DNA of 64,000 bases from Melittangium boletus DSM 14713. GTDB taxonomy: Bacteria; Myxococcota; Myxococcia; Myxococcales; Myxococcaceae. The notes beneath the pieces were generated by a model. The model searched no databases and was not told the origin of the DNA. It saw only the letters and a program-made list of their open reading frames with translations. The position numbers were made by a program, and so were the translations under genes. The DNA lies in assembly GCF_002305855.1 (NCBI RefSeq), contig NZ_CP022163.1, positions 3,534,292 to 3,598,291 of the forward strand, written 5' to 3'. Below are positions 45,123 through 54,578 of this stretch, in pieces. Position 1 is the stretch's first letter; each line of letters starts with the position of its first letter.

Positions 45123-46415
45123 ACCGTGCGCGGGAGCGATGACCTTCTCCCAGAGCGGACGGTTGTATTGGAAGCCATCGCCCACGCCCGAGGCCGGCAA
45201 CTGGTAGAGGCCGTAGTCCTTGCCCTTGGCGTAGTTGCGGTAGCCCTTGCTCACCTTGAAGAACAAGTCCTGCGCGCCCACGGAGATGCGGTTGACCACG
45301 GCGGTGGTCGAGGTGCCCGCGGGCATGGCGCCATAGGCCACCAGCACCGCGTGGTTGATGAGGTGCGGCTTGAAACCGTCGTAGGCGTAGAACGTGGCAC
45401 TGCGCGAGCCCTGGGCGTCATTGGAGCGGAACTCCTTGAGCTGACCCACCTTCCCCTTGTTGGGAAGCTGTGAGCACCCCGTCACGAGGTAGCCGGAGGA
45501 TTCGCCATTGCCCAGGGCCACGCCCGCGCCGTTGTTGAGGCCGCAGTCGACCGTGGCGCTGAACGTGTCATTCGCCAGCTGCACGTAGATGTCGAAGAGC
45601 TGGTCGAGCGCCAATCCCTTGTAGCGGTAGTTCTTGATGGCGGCCTGGATCTTGGAGGCGCTCGGGGCTCCGGCCGAGGGCGTGGACACGGCGGTGTTGA
45701 ACACCTTGTGGAGCGTCGTGAGCCCCTGCGCCTGGAGCTGCGTCACGAACGAGGCATGCGAGTAGGCATTGAGGAAGGCCTCGGTGGGGGTCCGCCCGCC
45801 CAGGTAGAGCGTGGAGACGAGCATCGCGCCCACCATTCCCTCGCGGTAGTTGGGGTTCCAGCCGCGATTCAGGTTGGTGTCCCCGTCGATGCCCGTGGGA
45901 ACGGCGCCATTCAGGTAGCTCGCATCGGAGGTGGTGTAGGCCGAGCCCACCAGCGTGGCCTTCATGATGAGGTCGATCTTCTGCACCTCGGTGGCGGTGA
46001 GCTGATTCCAGACACGCGGCGTGCGCTTCGCGAGCGCGAACATGCCCGTCATCATCCGCTCGTGCTGGGCCATGTAGCCGCCGTTGCCGAAGGGATCCCG
46101 CCCGTTGCCAATGACGTAGCGGATCTGCTGCAGGAGCCGCGCATCGGCGCTCGTGTTGCCCTTGAAGGAGGCCACGGCGAGCAGGATGGACTGGCCATGA
46201 CAATCCACGCAGTAGCGCCCGCCGGAGGCATTGGTCCCGAAGCGGCCCAGGGGCGCGGCGATGGCCAGGTCCACGGCGGCCTGGGGAGGACTGGCGAGCG
46301 TCGGCACCGCGAGCGCCTCGGCATTCACCTCCAGGGCCGGAACCTCCTCCAGGGCGGATTCCGGCCCACATCCGAGAAGGGGAACCAGGACGAGGACGGG
46401 GAGGACGCGACGCAT
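45117..46415 (-). CDS. Lipoprotein with a single CxxCH haem-binding motif
   Basis: 432 residues from the ATG at 46415. The signal has lipobox LVPLLGC. CVDCHGQSILLAVASF (about residue 70) carries one c-type haem attachment site. The C-terminal region has CGLNNGAGVALGNGESSGYL and repeated aromatic motifs but no recognised catalytic domain. It is probably an envelope redox or sensing protein. The last codons fall in the 14-bp repeat. Confidence 0.75.
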   Translation of the reverse strand: MRRVLPVLVLVPLLGCGPESALEEVPALEVNAEALAVPTLASPPQAAVDLAIAAPLGRFGTNASGGRYCVDCHGQSILLAVASFKGNTSADARLLQQIRYVIGNGRDPFGNGGYMAQHERMMTGMFALAKRTPRVWNQLTATEVQKIDLIMKATLVGSAYTTSDASYLNGAVPTGIDGDTNLNRGWNPNYREGMVGAMLVSTLYLGGRTPTEAFLNAYSHASFVTQLQAQGLTTLHKVFNTAVSTPSAGAPSASKIQAAIKNYRYKGLALDQLFDIYVQLANDTFSATVDCGLNNGAGVALGNGESSGYLVTGCSQLPNKGKVGQLKEFRSNDAQGSRSATFYAYDGFKPHLINHAVLVAYGAMPAGTSTTAVVNRISVGAQDLFFKVSKGYRNYAKGKDYGLYQLPASGVGDGFQYNRPLWEKVIAPAHGL

Positions 46416-46518
46416 GGAGGGCTCCAGGAGGAATGAGGACAGGGTGGATGTACCACCCTCCCAGAACGATGAAAACCCGCCAGAGCCGTAAAATCTCCAA
46501 TTCCCGCGAGAAAAAGAC

Positions 46519-48807
46519 TCAGGACGTGCGCAGCTGGAGCGGGAGCTCGCGCAGCCTGCGTCCGGTGGCGTTGTAGACGGCGTTGGCGATGGCGGCGGCG
46601 ACGCCCGTGATGCCAATCTCTCCCACGGACTTGATTCCGAGCGCATTGGAAGGATCCGGCTCGCCCACGAACAAGACCTCGATCTCCGGCACATCGGCGT
46701 GCACGGGAACGAGGTATTCGCCCAGGTCTCCGTTCACGAGCTGGGCCGTGCGAGGGTCGACGTGCCCCGCCTCCAGCAAGGCCATGCCGAGCCCCATCGT
46801 CATGCCGCCGATCATCTGGCTGCGCGCCGTCTTGGGATTGAGGATCCGCCCACAGTCGAACGCCCCGACCATGCGGCGCACGCGAATGATGCCCAGTTCC
46901 TCGTCGACCGCGACCTCGGCGAATTGCGCGCCCCAACTGTGGATGGAGCTGTCACCCGCCGTCTGCACTCGGACGCCCGCCGCGGAGGTGAAGGCCTTGG
47001 AACCGATGATCCGGCTGACCATCGTGGGGAGGCTGTGGTAGGTGACGGAGAGCCCCGCCTCGCCCTGGGTGGAGACAACGGCCGCGAAGTCCAGACCCAC
47101 CGTCGGCGCATCCAGGGACACCACTCGGCCATCACGGACGCCGAGCGCCGCGCGCTCCTTTCCCTGGAGGGAGGAGCCCTTCGTCCGGCGAGCGAGGTCG
47201 AGCAGCTTCTCGCGCAACTCGACGGCGGCGCCATGGACGGCGTCTCCCAGTGATTGGGACAACATGGAACCACCGGCCATGGCCGAGCGGGGGTAGCGCG
47301 TATCCCCGAGCCGGACGTCGACGAGAGAGGGAGACACGCCCAGCACCTCGGCCGCGACGATCGCCATGGCGGTATAGGTGCCCTGGCCGATGTCGACGCC
47401 GCGGCTCTCGACGAACACACGCCCCTCACGGGAAACGCCCACCCGGGCCTCCGAGGGGAAGCTCCGGGTCGGATAGGAGGCGGTCGCCATGCCGAGCCCA
47501 ATCCACTCATGCCCCTCGCGGCGGCTTCGAGGCTCGGCCGAACGTCGAGACCAACCGATCGCCTCGGCACCCGCGGCGTAGGCCTCCTTGAGCTTGCGGC
47601 TCGACCAGGGCTTGCCACTGTGCGGGTCCGAATCGACATGGTTGAGCAGCCGCAGCGCCAGCGGGTCGGTTCCGGCCTTGGCCGCGAGCTCATCCAGGGC
47701 CGATTCAACGGCGAAGCTGCCCGGTGCCTCCCCAGGGGCGCGCATCCAGCCCGGCGGGGAGATGTCGAGCTCGGCGACCGAGTTCTCGGCCCGGTAGTTC
47801 GCCACGGCATAGGTGGCGTGGGACGAGCGGGAGCCCGGCTCACCATAGAGGGCATCGCGGCTCGTCTCGTTGGCGGTCTCGTGGATCAACGCCGAGAGCT
47901 TGCCCTGGGCGTCGGCACCGAGTCGCAGCCGCTGCCGGGTGGCGGGCCGGTTGCCGACCGCCAGGAACACCTGGGAGCGGGACAGGACGAGCTTCACGGG
48001 ACGGCCCACCACGCGCGAGGCCATCGCCGCGATGGCGGCATGCGGGTAGATGTTGACGCGGCTGCCGAATCCACCGCCCACGAAGGAGGAGATGAGGCGG
48101 ACATCGTCTCGCTTCAAACCGAACCAGTTCGCCAGCACGTCCTGGGCGCCGTCGACCCATTGCGAGCCCTCGCGCACGGAGAGGCGGTCCTCCCCCTCCC
48201 ACCAGGCGAGCGTGGCATGGGGCTCCATGGCGGCGTGGTAGTGGCGAGGCGTGGTGTAGACGGCTTCGATGACGAGAGGCGCCGAGGCGAGCGCGGAATC
48301 CGGCTCACCGCGTTGGGTGTCCTCGCTGAGCGCCTTGGCCATGAACCCCATGCTGGCCATGCGTTGGACGTCACCGGTGGCCAGCGTCGCGGCGGGGGGA
48401 GTCTCGTCACGGTAGGTCACCCGCACGAGAGAGGCCCCATGACGAGCCGCCTCGAGGCTGACGGCGACGACGGCGGCGATGTGCTGGCCCCGGTAGTGGA
48501 TCTCCTCGTCCAGGAAGGGACGGCGACGATGACCCGAGGCGCCCAGGGGAAAAGCGGCGGCCTTCTTCATTTTCGGTGCGTTCGCGTGGGTCAACACGGC
48601 GAGGACACCGGGCGCGGCGAGCGCCGCGGCCGTGTCGATGCTCGCGATCTTCCCGCGAGCGATGGTGGCACCGACGAGGACGGCATGGGCCAGCCCCTCG
48701 GGAACGGCATCGGCGGAGTAATCAGCGCGGCCCGTCACCTTGGCGATGCCATCGATGCGTGACGTCGCCGGTCCATGGGTCAGGTGCGCCACGGGATGGG
48801 TCTTCAT
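46519..48807 (-). CDS. Xanthine dehydrogenase-family molybdopterin-binding subunit (PaoC-like)
   Basis: 762 residues. The N-terminus TSRIDGIAKVTGRADYSADA, the FVGGGFGSRVNIYPHAAIAA cofactor loop, QGTYTAMAIVAAEVLG, and IKSVGEIGITGVAAAIANAV, whose Glu (about 730) is the catalytic base, place it in the aldehyde oxidase/xanthine dehydrogenase family. Those enzymes normally need a 2Fe-2S and an FAD subunit, and neither is encoded nearby. It begins 30 bases after the Imm52-like gene, on the same strand. Substrate unknown. Confidence 0.92.
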   Translation of the reverse strand: MKTHPVAHLTHGPATSRIDGIAKVTGRADYSADAVPEGLAHAVLVGATIARGKIASIDTAAALAAPGVLAVLTHANAPKMKKAAAFPLGASGHRRRPFLDEEIHYRGQHIAAVVAVSLEAARHGASLVRVTYRDETPPAATLATGDVQRMASMGFMAKALSEDTQRGEPDSALASAPLVIEAVYTTPRHYHAAMEPHATLAWWEGEDRLSVREGSQWVDGAQDVLANWFGLKRDDVRLISSFVGGGFGSRVNIYPHAAIAAMASRVVGRPVKLVLSRSQVFLAVGNRPATRQRLRLGADAQGKLSALIHETANETSRDALYGEPGSRSSHATYAVANYRAENSVAELDISPPGWMRAPGEAPGSFAVESALDELAAKAGTDPLALRLLNHVDSDPHSGKPWSSRKLKEAYAAGAEAIGWSRRSAEPRSRREGHEWIGLGMATASYPTRSFPSEARVGVSREGRVFVESRGVDIGQGTYTAMAIVAAEVLGVSPSLVDVRLGDTRYPRSAMAGGSMLSQSLGDAVHGAAVELREKLLDLARRTKGSSLQGKERAALGVRDGRVVSLDAPTVGLDFAAVVSTQGEAGLSVTYHSLPTMVSRIIGSKAFTSAAGVRVQTAGDSSIHSWGAQFAEVAVDEELGIIRVRRMVGAFDCGRILNPKTARSQMIGGMTMGLGMALLEAGHVDPRTAQLVNGDLGEYLVPVHADVPEIEVLFVGEPDPSNALGIKSVGEIGITGVAAAIANAVYNATGRRLRELPLQLRTS

Positions 48808-48837
48808 GAGAACTCCTGGAGCAGGAGCCTCAAGGTA

Positions 48838-49581
48838 TCACCCGTCGGCGGGTCCGGGCTCGGGCCGCTCGATGAGACCCGCCCTGTCCAGCAACTCACG
48901 TACACGCGCGGTGAACGCCACATGCTCGGGGTTGCTCGCCGTCATGGCCTCGGAGGAGAGAATGAGCAGCCAGCCCAACTCGCCCACCGGCTCGATGCGC
49001 ACGGGCGCGGGCAGCGGTGGCACTCGCCCCAAGCGGCGCGACAGGTAGGTCAACCAGCCCACCCGCACCTCCCGATTTCGCTTCTCGATGAGATCCACCA
49101 TGTCGGTCGAGCTGACCATGGCGAAGTCGGGGTCCCAGGCTGTCGCTACGCTGGAGAGAACCGCGGTCATCAAGGGGGCGCGCAACAATTGCTCCCGCCC
49201 CGGGCCCTCCTCCGGCGGGTAGAGGAGGCAGGTGTTTCCAGATCCCCAGGGCGAGTACTCACCGCAGTGGAGCTGGACGCGGGTTCGCACCTTCTTCGCG
49301 TTCCATACATGCTCGGTGAACCCCAGGTCCTCGATGACATTCTTGCCGACGTCCGTGCGGTTCCTCCCTCGGAGGAACAACTGCTCCCACTCTTCCGCAT
49401 CAGAGCGGACGGGGTAGCCTGGCAACTCACGAGGAAAACCCCGTCCCCCCCGGTACCACTGAGCGAACATCGGGTCACACCTCGCCAGCAGGTGGAAGAA
49501 GAGTTCCGCGCGCCGGGCACACTCCAGCGCCGTCTCCCGCCGAGGACCCCAGTATGCGCCCAAATAGTGCCGCTCGAACAT
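48838..49581 (-). CDS. Imm52-family immunity protein
   Basis: 247 residues from the ATG at 49581. The start MFERHYLGAYWGPRRETAL carries the family's GxYW motif, and the core VGWLTYLSRRLGRVPPLPAP with VRIEPVGELGWLLIL matches myxobacterial Imm52 proteins, which normally protect against Tox-REase-5 nuclease toxins. No such toxin is next to it. The neighbours are an SDR gene and the molybdenum enzyme subunit, so this copy is an orphan. Confidence 0.8.
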   Translation of the reverse strand: MFERHYLGAYWGPRRETALECARRAELFFHLLARCDPMFAQWYRGGRGFPRELPGYPVRSDAEEWEQLFLRGRNRTDVGKNVIEDLGFTEHVWNAKKVRTRVQLHCGEYSPWGSGNTCLLYPPEEGPGREQLLRAPLMTAVLSSVATAWDPDFAMVSSTDMVDLIEKRNREVRVGWLTYLSRRLGRVPPLPAPVRIEPVGELGWLLILSSEAMTASNPEHVAFTARVRELLDRAGLIERPEPGPADG

Positions 49582-49609
49582 GACGCGTGATAGCGCAATC
49601 AGGGCCCCA

Positions 49610-50380
49610 TCAGAACGCCCGGCCCTGGGCTCCATCCACGGGCACGGTGGCGCCGGTGACCCAGCGGGCGCGCTCGGAGCAGAGGAAGACGACCACCTCG
49701 GCCACCTCCTCGGGCGTGCCGAAACGGCCCCAGGGGAACTCCTCGCGCACCATCTTCTCCACCTTCTCGGGGTCCTTCTGGCGCCGACGGTCCCAGCTCC
49801 CGCCCGGAAAGAAGATGGCGCCCGGAGCCACGCCGTTGACGCGGATGCGGTGGCGCGCCAGGTCCACGGCCATCTCCTTGGTGAGCGCGGTCACCGCCGC
49901 CTTGGCCGCCGTATAGGGCGCGCTGGTGGCGTACTCCCGGCCGAAGATGGAGTTGATGTGCACGATGCAACCGCCGCCGCGCGTCTTCATGTGCTCCACC
50001 GCGTGCTGGCTGCACCACACCGTGGACAGCAGGTTGCGGTCCACCACGTCCTTCCACTGCGCGGCACTGGCCACGTCGAAGGCCCCCGCCCCTCCGCTGC
50101 CACCCACGTTGTTGACGAGGATGTCGAGCGCGCCGAAGGAGCGCACCGCCATCTCCACCGCGGCCTGGGCTCCCTCGGGCGTGGCCACGTCTCCCGCCAC
50201 CAGGGCCACGTCCGCGCCAGCCGCGCGCAGCTCCGACGCCACCGCCTCCAAGCCCTCCGCCCCGCGAGCGCTCAAACACACCTTCACGCCCTCGCGCGCC
50301 AGGCCCAGGGCGATGGCCCGTCCGATGCCCCGGCTGCTGCCCGTCACGAGTGCCGTCTTGCCTTTGAGTTCCAGGTCCAT
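49610..50380 (-). CDS. Short-chain dehydrogenase/reductase (SDR)
   Basis: 256 residues, classical SDR. TGSSRGIGRAIALGLA (NAD(P) loop), NNVGGSG, the serine of VHINSIFG, and YTAAKAAVTALTKE with the catalytic Tyr and Lys are all present. RVNGVAPGAI completes the fold. It could be a 3-oxoacyl-ACP reductase or a general alcohol/ketone reductase; the substrate is not visible. Confidence 0.9.
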   Translation of the reverse strand: MDLELKGKTALVTGSSRGIGRAIALGLAREGVKVCLSARGAEGLEAVASELRAAGADVALVAGDVATPEGAQAAVEMAVRSFGALDILVNNVGGSGGAGAFDVASAAQWKDVVDRNLLSTVWCSQHAVEHMKTRGGGCIVHINSIFGREYATSAPYTAAKAAVTALTKEMAVDLARHRIRVNGVAPGAIFFPGGSWDRRRQKDPEKVEKMVREEFPWGRFGTPEEVAEVVVFLCSERARWVTGATVPVDGAQGRAF

Positions 50381-50412
50381 GCGGTGTGTTCTACCTCACG
50401 CGCCGCGACCGC

Positions 50413-51024
50413 TCAGCCCTTCCGCGTGGCGCTGAGAATCCGGATGGGTGGAGTGAGCCGCTGTCCCTTCGCCGGAGCCTTTTGGATGGCGCGCACCACG
50501 TCCATGCCGCGCACCACCCGGCCGAAGGCGGCGAAGCCCTGACCATCCGGGTTGCGCTTGCCACCGAAGTCCAGCTCGGGCTGGTCGCCCACGCAGATGA
50601 AGAAGTCGGACATCGCCGAGTCGGGCGTGTCGCGCGCCATCGACACCGTGCCCTCCAGGTGCTTGAGCCCGGTCACGCTCGTGCGCTCCAAGGCCACGGG
50701 CGGGCGCTGTTCGGAGGCCTTCCCAGGAGCGATGCCACCCTGGATGACCTCGATCTTCACGGCGTTGTCCGGCTGGTTGTCGGGCGTCACGGTGCGGTGG
50801 AAGACGCCCGCGGAGAACAGGCCCGCGTCCACGTAGTGCAGGAAGTTGCGGACCGTGTTCGGAGCCCGCGCCGCGTCCAGTTCCAGTTCGATCTCGCCCT
50901 TCTCGGTCTTGAGGATCACGTTCACCTTGCCCGATGGCGCCTGGGCCGCCTTTGGCGCGGCGGCGAGGGAGGAAGACGCGAGGAGCAGCAGGACACCACA
51001 GGCGGACGCGATCAGGGAGCGCAT
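50413..51024 (-). CDS. Secreted cyclophilin-type peptidyl-prolyl isomerase
   Basis: 203 residues. A signal peptide (SLIASACGVLLLLASSSLAA) precedes the cyclophilin domain with APNTVRNFLHYVDAG, GVFHRTVTP, VIQGG, GTVSMARDTPDSAMSDFFI and GFAAFGRVVRGMDVV. It catalyses proline isomerisation in the periplasm. It starts right after the MlaD stop and may be the last gene of that operon. Confidence 0.93.
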   Translation of the reverse strand: MRSLIASACGVLLLLASSSLAAAPKAAQAPSGKVNVILKTEKGEIELELDAARAPNTVRNFLHYVDAGLFSAGVFHRTVTPDNQPDNAVKIEVIQGGIAPGKASEQRPPVALERTSVTGLKHLEGTVSMARDTPDSAMSDFFICVGDQPELDFGGKRNPDGQGFAAFGRVVRGMDVVRAIQKAPAKGQRLTPPIRILSATRKG

Positions 51025-52242
51025 CTAGGGATTCTTACCCGAGGGCACTGGCAGGGGCACGAGGGTCGGCTCCGGGCCCGAGCCACCGATGGCCTGTCGA
51101 GCCGCCGCGTCCTGGGGCGAGAGGGGCCGGCCCACGTACTGGACGTTGTCGTTGTTGTCGATCGCGAAGCGCACGAGCGCGCGCATCAAGCGGTTGCGCT
51201 TCACGTTGCCCACGACCTGCCGCAGGTCCTCGTAGACGGTGGGATCCTTGAGGATTCCGCCGAGCGAGCCCTCGCCGCGAGCCACCATGGCGGTGATCTG
51301 CTTGATGTCCGCGGCGGCGCTGCCCAGGTCCGACAGCATGTTGCCCGCGCTGCCGTAGACGAGCTGGTGCACGGCGCCATCGGGATTCGTCTTGGCGTCC
51401 TCAAGCAGTCCGGCGAGCTGTCCGGCCGCGGAGCCCAGTTCCTTGAGGGCGTTGACGCCATCCTGGCCGTAGATGAGCGCATGGGCGGTGCCCTGGCCGT
51501 GCTCGACCTCGCCGAGCAGGGAATCCACGCGGGCGACGGCCCGGTCCATGCGCATGGCGGTGCGGGAGGCATTGGCCACGAGGGTGCGCACTTCCCTGCC
51601 GGTATCCTTGTCATAGATGAGGGCGTGGAGGAGACCGTCGCCCTTCTCCACCTCCTCGATCAGATGGCGGAGGCTGCGCACGCCGGCGGCCACGTCCTGG
51701 GCCATGGCGGGGTCCGCGTAGGCCTCGGCGGCCTTGCGCAGCGTGGCGCTCACCACCACGGCGTCCTCGAGCACCTTGGAAGCGCCCCTCAGCATCGCGG
51801 CCACGTCCCCGCCGCCCTCGCTGGGAATCACCCCGTTCTCGGCCAGCGGGGGCTGGTCCAGGGAGCCGAGCGTGATGTTCACCGCCTTGTCTCCGAGCAC
51901 CCCCATGCTGGAGAGCTGGGCCACGGAGTCGGCGCGGATGCGGGAGGCGTACTCGGCGCCCAGCTTCAGGCGGACCTCCATGCGCTTCTCTCCGGGCGCG
52001 GTGGGAAAACCCACGCCGTCCACGCGGCCCACCTCCAGGCCATTGAGCCAGACGGGAGAATGCTCGGACAGCCCATCCACGCCCGCGAAGTAGGTGCGGT
52101 AGAGGACCTGTTTCTCGAACAGGTGCGTCTCCTGGCCGATGAGCATGACGACGAGTCCGGCCAGCACCAGCGCCATCACCATGAAGGCGCCCACCCGCAG
52201 CGCCAGACGTCGATCCTTGGAAGTATTGGTGAACACACTCAC
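51025..52242 (-). CDS. mlaD: MlaD-type MCE-domain lipid transport protein
   Basis: 405 residues from a GTG at 52240-52242 that overlaps the MlaF stop (GTGA). One N-terminal membrane helix (FMVMALVLAGLVVMLIG) anchors an MCE domain (about 38-120, with VWLNGLEVGRVDGVGFP and GDKAVNITLGS). A long helical C-terminus follows with a repeated HALIY motif (HALIYDKDTG, HALIYGQDG, HQLVYGSAG) and ends in a Pro-rich tail. MlaD forms a periplasmic hexameric ring through which phospholipids pass. The gene symbol is by analogy. Confidence 0.9.
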   Translation of the reverse strand: MSVFTNTSKDRRLALRVGAFMVMALVLAGLVVMLIGQETHLFEKQVLYRTYFAGVDGLSEHSPVWLNGLEVGRVDGVGFPTAPGEKRMEVRLKLGAEYASRIRADSVAQLSSMGVLGDKAVNITLGSLDQPPLAENGVIPSEGGGDVAAMLRGASKVLEDAVVVSATLRKAAEAYADPAMAQDVAAGVRSLRHLIEEVEKGDGLLHALIYDKDTGREVRTLVANASRTAMRMDRAVARVDSLLGEVEHGQGTAHALIYGQDGVNALKELGSAAGQLAGLLEDAKTNPDGAVHQLVYGSAGNMLSDLGSAAADIKQITAMVARGEGSLGGILKDPTVYEDLRQVVGNVKRNRLMRALVRFAIDNNDNVQYVGRPLSPQDAAARQAIGGSGPEPTLVPLPVPSGKNP

Positions 52243-53057
52243 GGCGCCGCCTCCCGCTCCAACTCCTGTTTGCGCGCGTCCAGAAAGGCACGGACCTCGG
52301 GCACCGAGGAGCGCTTCATCTCCTCGGGGGTGCCCACCTGGACGATCCTGCGATGGGCCAACATGGCGATGCGATCCGAGACCGTGAACGCGCTCATCAT
52401 GTCGTGGGTGACCACGATGGACGTGCAGCCGAGCTGCCGCTGCATGTCCAGGATGAGCTGGTTGATGGTCTCGGTGGTGACGGGATCCAACCCCGTCGTG
52501 GGCTCGTCCCAGAGGATGACCTCGGGGTTGGTGGCGATGGCGCGCGCGAGCCCCACGCGCTTGCGCATGCCGCCGGACAGGTCCGCGGGCTTGAGGTGCT
52601 CGGTGTCGGGCAGGCCCACGAGGGCGAGCTTCTCCGCCACGCGCTCGCGCACCTGGGCGGGCGTCATGTCCGGGAAGTGCTCGTGCAGCGGGTAGGCGAT
52701 GTTCTCGCCCACGGAGAGCGAGTCGAACAAGGCCGCGCCCTGGAACACCATGGCCACGTGCCGGCGCAGGGCGATGAAGTCCTCCTCTCGGAAGTCGGAG
52801 AGGTCCTGCCCCTGGAAGAGGATGCGTCCGGAGTCCTGGCGCAGCAGGCCGATGAGACACTTGAGCAGCACGCTCTTGCCCGTGCCCGAGCCGCCGATGA
52901 CCGTGAGGGTCTCCCCGGCGTGAACGGACAGCCGCACGTCGTCATAGACGCGCTTGGGGCCGAAGGCCTTGCGCAGGTGTTCGAAGCGGATGAGCTCTTC
53001 CCCGGGCTGGGGAGGGTGGAAGCGCAGACGCGGCGAGGGGCGCGAGAACATGTTCAC
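52239..53057 (-). CDS. mlaF: Mla-type ABC transporter ATP-binding protein
   Basis: 272 residues. Walker A GGSGTGKSVLLK, Q-loop FQGAALFDSLSV, signature LSGGMRKRVGLARA, Walker B EVILWDEPTTGLDPVT and the H-loop VVTHDM are all intact. It powers lipid movement with MlaE. It overlaps MlaE (ATGA) and MlaD (GTGA), showing a coupled operon. Confidence 0.95.
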   Translation of the reverse strand: MNMFSRPSPRLRFHPPQPGEELIRFEHLRKAFGPKRVYDDVRLSVHAGETLTVIGGSGTGKSVLLKCLIGLLRQDSGRILFQGQDLSDFREEDFIALRRHVAMVFQGAALFDSLSVGENIAYPLHEHFPDMTPAQVRERVAEKLALVGLPDTEHLKPADLSGGMRKRVGLARAIATNPEVILWDEPTTGLDPVTTETINQLILDMQRQLGCTSIVVTHDMMSAFTVSDRIAMLAHRRIVQVGTPEEMKRSSVPEVRAFLDARKQELEREAAP

Positions 53058-53875
53058 AGGGAGAGCGTGAGCTTGGTGATGAAGAAGTCGGCCAGGCAGA
53101 CCGTGACGGAGGTGATGGCGACGGTCTCGGTGGTGGCGCGGCCCACGCCCTCGGTGCCGTTCTGCACGGTGAGCCCCTTGAAGCAGCCCACGATGCCGAT
53201 GATTCCCCCGAAGACGAAGCCCTTGAAGACGCCGGAGAGGAAGTCGCTCATGAGGATGACGTCCAGGGCGCCCTTGAAGAACAGGTTGAAGCCGATGCCG
53301 TACTGGACGTTGACCACGAGGGCGCCGGCCACCATGCCGATGACATCCGCGAGCACGGTGAGCGCGGGGGCGAGCACGAAGCAGGCGAGCACGCGCGGCA
53401 CCACGAGCTTGCGCAAGGGGTCGGCGCCGAGCGCGCGGATGGCGTCGACCTGCTCGGTGACGGTCATGCTGCCCAGCTCGGCGGCGATGCCCGAGCCCAC
53501 GCGAGCGCCCACGGTGAGGGCGATGAGCACGGGGGACAGCTCGCGAAACAGGGTGAGCACGACGACGCGGCCCACGGTGTACTGCACGCCGAAGCGCGCC
53601 AGGAAGAAGCCGAACTGCAAGGAGATGACGAGCCCCGCGAAGGTGGCGGTGAGCAGGGCGATGGGCAGCGAGCGCACGCCCAGCGCCTCCAGTTGGTAGA
53701 TGAAGGCGGAGCCCGAATAGGGCGGGCTCAAGGCGCGGGTGAACACCTGGCCCGTCATCAGCGCGATGGACCCCAGGCGCTCCATGCGCTCCTTCATGCG
53801 GCCGGTGAAGGAGTCCTCACCGGACGAGGTGTCCACCTCGGCGGGAGGCTGGGTCAGCTGGGCATCCGTGCTCAT
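53054..53875 (-). CDS. mlaE: Mla-type ABC transporter permease
   Basis: 273 residues with five or six membrane segments. The MlaE/YrbE signature is visible in FRELSPVLIALTVGARVGSG, GIAAELGSMTVTEQVDAIRA and FGGIIGIVGCFKG. It overlaps its neighbours by 4 bases on both sides. Confidence 0.94.
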   Translation of the reverse strand: MSTDAQLTQPPAEVDTSSGEDSFTGRMKERMERLGSIALMTGQVFTRALSPPYSGSAFIYQLEALGVRSLPIALLTATFAGLVISLQFGFFLARFGVQYTVGRVVVLTLFRELSPVLIALTVGARVGSGIAAELGSMTVTEQVDAIRALGADPLRKLVVPRVLACFVLAPALTVLADVIGMVAGALVVNVQYGIGFNLFFKGALDVILMSDFLSGVFKGFVFGGIIGIVGCFKGLTVQNGTEGVGRATTETVAITSVTVCLADFFITKLTLSL

Positions 53876-54387
53876 GAGGCTTCCTCGGAGTGGAATCCGA
53901 GCACCATGGCGTCCAGCTCGGCGAGGTGGCTGTCCAGACGCCCCAGGGGCGAGACATAGGAGAAGTCGAACACGCAGCGGTCCTTCTTGAGCACCAGCAG
54001 CATCAACTCCACGGGAACGCCATCCAGCTTGGCCAGGTAGTGCGAGCGCAACGCCTCGCGCTCGTCGACGACCTCCAGGCGGTGGAAGACTGCCTGCCGC
54101 TCGGTGAATCCCTCGAGAAGGTGGTGGGTGAGCACATCCAGCGGGGCGTCCTCGTGCTCGCGGCAGGTGGCGTTCACGGACAAGGCATGGCCGGTGTCCT
54201 CGATGAACCAGGCCACGTCATTGCCGGGCAGCTTCACGCGCTCCCAGCCCGGAGGCAGGGCACCGAGCCGGTAGCGGACACCCTCCTTGGACACCACATG
54301 GTTCTCGAAACGGACGCCGCGGTGACAACCCGCGAGCACGAACAAGGACCCCAACACCCCGATGTAGCGAATCACGCCCGGCTTCAT
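53872..54387 (-). CDS. Putative lipoprotein, first gene of the Mla operon
   Basis: 171 residues from the ATG at 54387. The signal ends in lipobox LFVLAGC. The remainder has no recognised domain. Its stop overlaps the MlaE start, so it is co-translated with the transporter and may be an outer-membrane or periplasmic partner. It is not like MlaA by sequence length or motifs I can see. Confidence 0.75.
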   Translation of the reverse strand: MKPGVIRYIGVLGSLFVLAGCHRGVRFENHVVSKEGVRYRLGALPPGWERVKLPGNDVAWFIEDTGHALSVNATCREHEDAPLDVLTHHLLEGFTERQAVFHRLEVVDEREALRSHYLAKLDGVPVELMLLVLKKDRCVFDFSYVSPLGRLDSHLAELDAMVLGFHSEEAS

Positions 54388-54578
54388 TGGGGCGACAGTA
54401 GGCACCCACATTCCGCGGGGTGAGTTCCCTAGGGGGAGGAAAGGTTGATTCCTGAAAACAACTGGAGGGCGGGCAGGCGGACCGGGCGCCCGCCGCACCG
54501 GGTGTTCCAAGGGGGGAGGACGGATGCGGATGTTGAGACGTGAACCCCGTGAACCCCCTGAACGAGGAGGAGGCGCCC

